64,000 nucleotides of DNA. It comes from Yinghuangia soli (lineage in GTDB: Bacteria > Actinomycetota > Actinomycetes > Streptomycetales > Streptomycetaceae). Position numbers and translations under genes: made by a program. The notes under the pieces were generated by a model. The model did not search any database and was not told the DNA's origin. It was given only the letters and a program-made list of their open reading frames with translations. The stretch is taken from contig NZ_JAKFHA010000012.1 of NCBI RefSeq assembly GCF_021502675.1, forward strand, positions 107,381 to 171,380, read 5' to 3'. Below, one piece after another: positions 60,833 through 64,000 of the stretch. Position 1 is the first letter of the stretch. Every line of letters begins with the position of its first letter.

Positions 60833-62167
60833 ATGAGTGACCTGGCTGCGACGTCCGAGCGTGCTGTCTCGCGTGCGGAGAGTGAGGTTGTCGAGCTGTG
60901 CCGGGACCTGATCCGGATCGATACGAGCAATTTCGGGGACGGGAGCGGGCCCGGGGAGCGGGCGGCCGCGGAGTGGGTGGCGGAGAAGCTGGCGGAGGTG
61001 GGGCTCGAACCGGAGGTGTACGAGTCCGACCGGGGGAGGGCCAGCACGGTGGTGCGGATCGAGGGGGAGGACCGCAGCCGACCGGGGCTCCTTATTCACG
61101 GGCACACGGACGTGGTGCCGGCGAATGCGGCGGACTGGACGTACGACCCGTTCTCCGGGGAGATCGCGGACGGCTGCGTGTGGGGCCGCGGGGCGGTCGA
61201 CATGAAGGACATGGACGCGATGGTCCTGGCGGTCATGCGCGAGCGGGCCCGGACCGGGCGGAAGCCTCCGCGGGACGTGGTGCTGGCGTTCCTGGCGGAC
61301 GAGGAGGCCGGCGGGGTCTACGGCGCTCGGCACCTGGTGGACCGGCACCCCGGGCTGTTCGAGGGGTGCAACGAGGCGATCGGGGAGGTCGGCGGGTTCT
61401 CGTTCACGGTCAACGACGATCTGCGGCTGTATCTGATCGAGACCGCCGAAAAGGGCATGGAGTGGATGAAGCTGGTCGTCGACGGGACGGCCGGCCACGG
61501 GTCGATGATCAACCGCGACAACGCGATCACCGAGCTGTGCGAGGCCGTGGCGCGGCTGGGGGCGCACAAGTTCCCGGTCCGGCTGACGAAGAGCGTGCGG
61601 ACGTTCCTGGAGGAAGTGTCCGACGCCATGGGGATCGAGCTGGACCCCGAGGACGTCGAAGGGGCCATCGAGAAGCTCGGGCCGATCGCGCGGATCATCG
61701 GGGCGACCATCCGGAACACCGCGCAGCCGACGATGCTCGGCGCCGGGTACAAGGTGAACGTGATCCCCGGGCAGGCCACCGCGCACGTCGACGGGCGGTT
61801 CCTGCCGGGCTTCGAGGACGAGTTCTATGCCGAGCTGGACGCCGTGCTCGGCCCCCGCGTGCGGCGCGAACGCGTGCACGGGGACCGGGCGTTGGAGACG
61901 GACTTCGACGGGGCGCTGGTCGAGGCGATGGCCGCGTCGCTGAAGGCGGAGGACCCGGGGGCCCGCGCGGTGCCGTACTGCCTGTCCGGCGGTACGGACG
62001 CGAAGTCCTTTGCCGACTTGGGGATTCGTTGCTTCGGCTTTGCACCGCTGAAGCTGCCGGCGGACCTGGACTTCGCCGGGATGTTCCACGGGGTCGACGA
62101 GCGTGTCCCGGTGGAGGGACTGCAGTTCGGAGTGCGTGTCCTCGACCGATTCATCGACGCCTGCTGA
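60833..62167 (+). CDS. M20-family metallopeptidase/deacylase
   Basis: 444 residues. Metal sites: His and Asp in IHGHTDVVPA near residue 89, the bridging Asp in GRGAVDMKDMDA near 121, EE in LADEEAGG near 155, and a His late in FAGMFHGVDERVP. A lid/dimerisation domain follows, from MEWMKLVVDGTAGHGSMI. ArgE/DapE-like family: cleaves acyl-amino acids or dipeptides with two zinc ions. The ATG at 60833 follows GGAG. Same strand as the chaplins; this tRNA-Leu/peptidase/chaplin order is seen in Streptomyces-like genomes. Confidence 0.9.
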   Translation: MSDLAATSERAVSRAESEVVELCRDLIRIDTSNFGDGSGPGERAAAEWVAEKLAEVGLEPEVYESDRGRASTVVRIEGEDRSRPGLLIHGHTDVVPANAADWTYDPFSGEIADGCVWGRGAVDMKDMDAMVLAVMRERARTGRKPPRDVVLAFLADEEAGGVYGARHLVDRHPGLFEGCNEAIGEVGGFSFTVNDDLRLYLIETAEKGMEWMKLVVDGTAGHGSMINRDNAITELCEAVARLGAHKFPVRLTKSVRTFLEEVSDAMGIELDPEDVEGAIEKLGPIARIIGATIRNTAQPTMLGAGYKVNVIPGQATAHVDGRFLPGFEDEFYAELDAVLGPRVRRERVHGDRALETDFDGALVEAMAASLKAEDPGARAVPYCLSGGTDAKSFADLGIRCFGFAPLKLPADLDFAGMFHGVDERVPVEGLQFGVRVLDRFIDAC

Positions 62168-62337
62168 CGGGTGGGCCGGACCGGACGGGCGGTGCCGAGT
62201 GCGGGATTGGTGCGGGGACCGCTTGCAACCCTAAAAGGTGAATCGCCCATCCGGTCCGTAGCCTCCGCATACCGATGTCGTTTCCCCTTGTGCGGCGCGC
62301 AAGCGTGCCGTGGTTCCGACAAGGAGGACTGAAACAC

Positions 62338-62577
62338 ATGAAGAAGATGGGCAAGGTCGTGGTTCTGGCGGCCGCGACCGGTGGACTGGCGCTTGCGGGC
62401 GGCGGCGTTGCGATGGCCGACGCGGAGGCGAACGGCGCGGCCGTCGGCTCCCCCGGTGTCGGCTCGGGCAACTCGGTCCAGGTGCCGGTGCACGTCCCCG
62501 TGAACGTCTGCGGCAACACCGTCAGCGTGATCGGTGTGCTGAACCCCGCGTTCGGCAACTTCTGCGCCAACACCTGA
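62338..62577 (+). CDS. short chaplin (ChpE/ChpH type)
   Basis: 79 residues. Signal peptide MKKMGKVVVLAAATGGLALA, ending near AMADA. The mature part of about 52 residues carries one chaplin domain: GSPGVGSGNSVQVPVHVPVN, CGNTVSVIGVLNPAFG, and the second Cys in FCANT. The two Cys form a disulphide. Chaplins assemble into amyloid-like sheets at the air-water interface and on spores. AAGGAGG lies before the ATG. Followed by an intrinsic terminator, so monocistronic. Confidence 0.95.
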   Translation: MKKMGKVVVLAAATGGLALAGGGVAMADAEANGAAVGSPGVGSGNSVQVPVHVPVNVCGNTVSVIGVLNPAFGNFCANT

Positions 62578-62615
62578 TCTTCGCAGGTGTCCTTTAGCTA
62601 GGGCGTGGATTACGG

Positions 62616-62644
62616 CGGCCCCGGGGATTCCCCGGGGCCGTTTT
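62616..62644 (+). terminator. intrinsic terminator of the short chaplin
   Basis: CGGCCCCGGGG (62616-62626), loop ATT, CCCCGGGGCCG (62630-62640), then TTTT (62641-62644). Confidence 0.92.
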
Positions 62645-62722
62645 GCCTTTTGGCGCAAGGAAGTTGGACATCGGTGCGCAGCCGGGCGGACAGCTTTGAT
62701 CGAGGTGGTATCGAACGGGTGA

Positions 62723-62759
62723 ATCGGATGGTCGTCAGAAATCCTGAATCTCATCCGAT
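62723..62759. promoter_or_regulatory. inverted repeat in the long chaplin upstream region
   Basis: ATCGGATG (62723-62730) and CATCCGAT (62752-62759), perfect 8-base arms, 21-base spacer, about 120 bases before the start of the long chaplin gene. The 300 bases between the chaplin genes otherwise hold the terminator and an AT-richer promoter stretch (AACTTTAAGCG, CTCTTAAG). Candidate operator for a developmental regulator; not assigned. Confidence 0.4.
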
Positions 62760-62877
62760 CGGGCGAACTTTAAGCGCGTTGGTGTCCTCTTAAGTGACTT
62801 GAACTGATCGAACCCTGTTAATGCCGTTGCGGGGCAACTGTCCCGCCCCTCACACGGAAGACACAGGGGAATCTCCT

Positions 62878-63882
62878 ATGCAACAGCTTGCCAAGAAGGG
62901 GCTGTTGGTGGCCCTCGCGGCATCGGGCGCGCTCGCGTCCGCCGCGGTGGGTATCGCCAACGCCGGCAGCGGTGCGCAAGGGGCCGCAGTGGGTTCGCCG
63001 GGGGTGGCTTCGGGCAACGTCGTGCAGGCCCCGGTCCACGTGCCGGTCAACGTGTGCGGCAACACCGTGAATGTCGTGGGTCTGCTCAACCCGGCCTTCG
63101 GCAACAAGTGCGTCAACGTGGGCGGCAAGCCGCCCAAGCCGCCGCACTGCGGGCCGACGTGCCCGCCCACGCTCGGGCCGCCGCCGTCATCGCCGCCTCC
63201 GCCGCCCACGACGACGAAGCCGCCGACCACGAAGCCGCCGACCACGAAGCCGCCGACGACGAAGCCGCCGACGACGAAGCCGCCGACCGCGTGCCCGCCG
63301 GTGTCGTGCCCGCCCACGACGCCGCCTCCGCCGCCGACGACGACGTGCCCGCCGACGCTGCCTCCGCCGCCTCCGCCCACGAGTGGTCCGCCGACGCTGC
63401 CTCCGCCGCCTCCGCCGACCAGTGGTCCGCCGACGCTGCCTCCGCCGCCTCCGCCGACCAGTGGTCCGCCGACGCTGCCGCCGCCGCCTCCGCCGACCAG
63501 TGGTCCGCCGACGCTGCCGCCGCCGCCTCCGCCCACGAGTGGTCCGCCCACTCTCCCGCCGCCGCCTCCGCCGACCAGTGGTCCGCCGACGCTGCCGCCG
63601 CCGCCTCCGCCCACGAGTGGTCCGCCCACTCTCCCGCCGCCGCCTCCGCCCGGCAGCACTCCTCCCACCCTCCCGCCGCCGCCTCCGCCGACCAGCACTT
63701 CGCCGGCCGGTACGACCGGTGGCGGCACCTCAGGTGGGACGACCGGGGGCCAGGTCACGCCGCCCAGCCGCGGCGGACTCCCGCAGACCGGTGCCGCGAC
63801 CATGGTCCTGGCTCCCGCGGGTGTCGCGTTCCTCCTCGGCGGTGTGGTGCTCTACCGCCGCGCCAGGCCGAACGCGAGCTGA
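62878..63882 (+). CDS. chaplin-domain protein with proline-rich stalk and LPQTG anchor
   Basis: 334 residues. Signal peptide MQQLAKKGLLVALAASGALA; one chaplin domain (residues 35-80) with CGNTVNVVGLLNPAFG and CVNVGG; then a 200-residue stalk with a Cys/Pro section, five KPPTT units and nine 13-residue PPTLPPPPPPTSG-like units; then LPQTG (residues about 301-305), a hydrophobic helix and an RRARPNAS tail. Sortase is expected to join it to peptidoglycan. Long chaplins ChpA-C usually have two chaplin domains and a shorter spacer. CAGGGGAA precedes the ATG. The gene-scale proline repeats make its length liable to change. Confidence 0.92.
   Translation: MQQLAKKGLLVALAASGALASAAVGIANAGSGAQGAAVGSPGVASGNVVQAPVHVPVNVCGNTVNVVGLLNPAFGNKCVNVGGKPPKPPHCGPTCPPTLGPPPSSPPPPPTTTKPPTTKPPTTKPPTTKPPTTKPPTACPPVSCPPTTPPPPPTTTCPPTLPPPPPPTSGPPTLPPPPPPTSGPPTLPPPPPPTSGPPTLPPPPPPTSGPPTLPPPPPPTSGPPTLPPPPPPTSGPPTLPPPPPPTSGPPTLPPPPPPGSTPPTLPPPPPPTSTSPAGTTGGGTSGGTTGGQVTPPSRGGLPQTGAATMVLAPAGVAFLLGGVVLYRRARPNAS
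63217..63291 (+). repeat. 15-base coding repeats (KPPTT)
   Basis: Five head-to-tail units AAG CCG CCG ACN ACG; the last ends in GCG (Ala). Encodes the first part of the chaplin stalk. Confidence 0.9.
63349..63699 (+). repeat. nine 39-base coding repeats (PPTLPPPPPPTSG)
   Basis: Nine in-frame units of 13 codons; the first seven end TSG, the last two GST and TST. Synonymous changes (CCG/CCC, ACG/ACC, CTG/CTC) occur in patterns shared by alternate units, indicating expansion of larger blocks. Likely forms a stiff polyproline II rod. Confidence 0.95.
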
Positions 63883-63934
63883 TCCGACACGTGCCGACGG
63901 CCCCGGCCGCCGGCACCGCACAACAGTGAAGGCC

Positions 63935-63957
63935 GCCCACCCCGTCAGGGGGTGGGC
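63935..63957 (+). terminator. terminator of the long chaplin
   Basis: GCCCACCCC (63935-63943), loop GTCAG, GGGGTGGGC (63949-63957); flanking GGCC/GGCC can extend the stem. Confidence 0.7.
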
Positions 63958-64000
63958 CGGCCTCCACGGGTGCGGCCCGGATCCCCGGGCGGACGCACAA

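Noticed and set aside
63217..63699. CRISPR array
   Set aside because: The repeats are contiguous, in-frame coding units of 15 and 39 bases without unique spacers.
62850..63803. Gly/Val-rich 317-codon frame opposite the long chaplin (VGGPLVGGGGGGSVGG-like)
   Set aside because: Reverse complement of the proline repeats. It looks like a structural Gly-rich protein but has no ribosome site or signal peptide and is fully explained by the sense gene.

Overview
High-GC actinomycete chromosome, most likely from a sporulating relative of Streptomyces (Streptomycetaceae or close kin). The evidence is a complete conservon (signalling operon cvnABCDE), two chaplin genes (hydrophobic aerial-hyphae proteins), IdeR/DmdR-type iron boxes, many TetR regulators and the usual ATGA-coupled genes. 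No rRNA, CRISPR array or intact transposon is visible; one tRNA-Leu(GAG) is present. Genus is inference.

Layout. (1) 0-6.9 kb: N-terminus of a box-pathway gene (boxC-like) divergent from a PaaX-type repressor, a hypothetical gene, an arginine deiminase/antiporter pair (arcA, arcD), and an acyl-CoA dehydrogenase divergent from a TetR gene. (2) 7-11.3 kb: an HdeD-like membrane protein coupled to a YdeP/FdhF-type molybdopterin oxidoreductase, converging on a thioredoxin-fold protein with a CGC active site. (3) 11.4-29 kb: a lipid, steroid-like or aromatic catabolism district in several short units: TetR/FAD-dehydrogenase/SDR; VOC/hydrolase; a Baeyer-Villiger monooxygenase; a fatty-acyl-AMP ligase; an MFS exporter; a formate/nitrite transporter; and TetR//SDR/DUF5938/acyl-CoA ligase. 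(4) 29.1-40.8 kb: an iron-regulated siderophore locus. A FecCD-FecCD-ATPase-lipoprotein importer under two iron boxes is flanked on both sides by two-gene ABC exporter-fold systems, each with complementary degenerate ATPase sites. (5) 40.9-49 kb: a beta-lactamase-fold lipoprotein, a cold-shock/CBS/MerR module, small hypothetical and secreted proteins, and decayed PIN and TetR genes. (6) 49-55.2 kb: conservon cvnABCDE plus a PucR-type regulator. (7) 55.3-60.7 kb: a beta-propeller-like lipoprotein, then an apparent integration scar. A fragment of a tRNA-Leu 3' end with its terminator lies about 3.5 kb from the present tRNA gene. Between them are remnants of a transfer protein, an IS3 transposase and a serine recombinase, plus an intact secreted glycosidase-lectin. 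(8) 60.8-64 kb: an M20 peptidase, a short chaplin, and a single-chaplin-domain protein with a proline-repeat stalk and an LPQTG sorting signal.

The best candidates for something new are the mirrored asymmetric ABC pairs around the siderophore importer, the long proline-stalk chaplin, and the tRNA-Leu scar.
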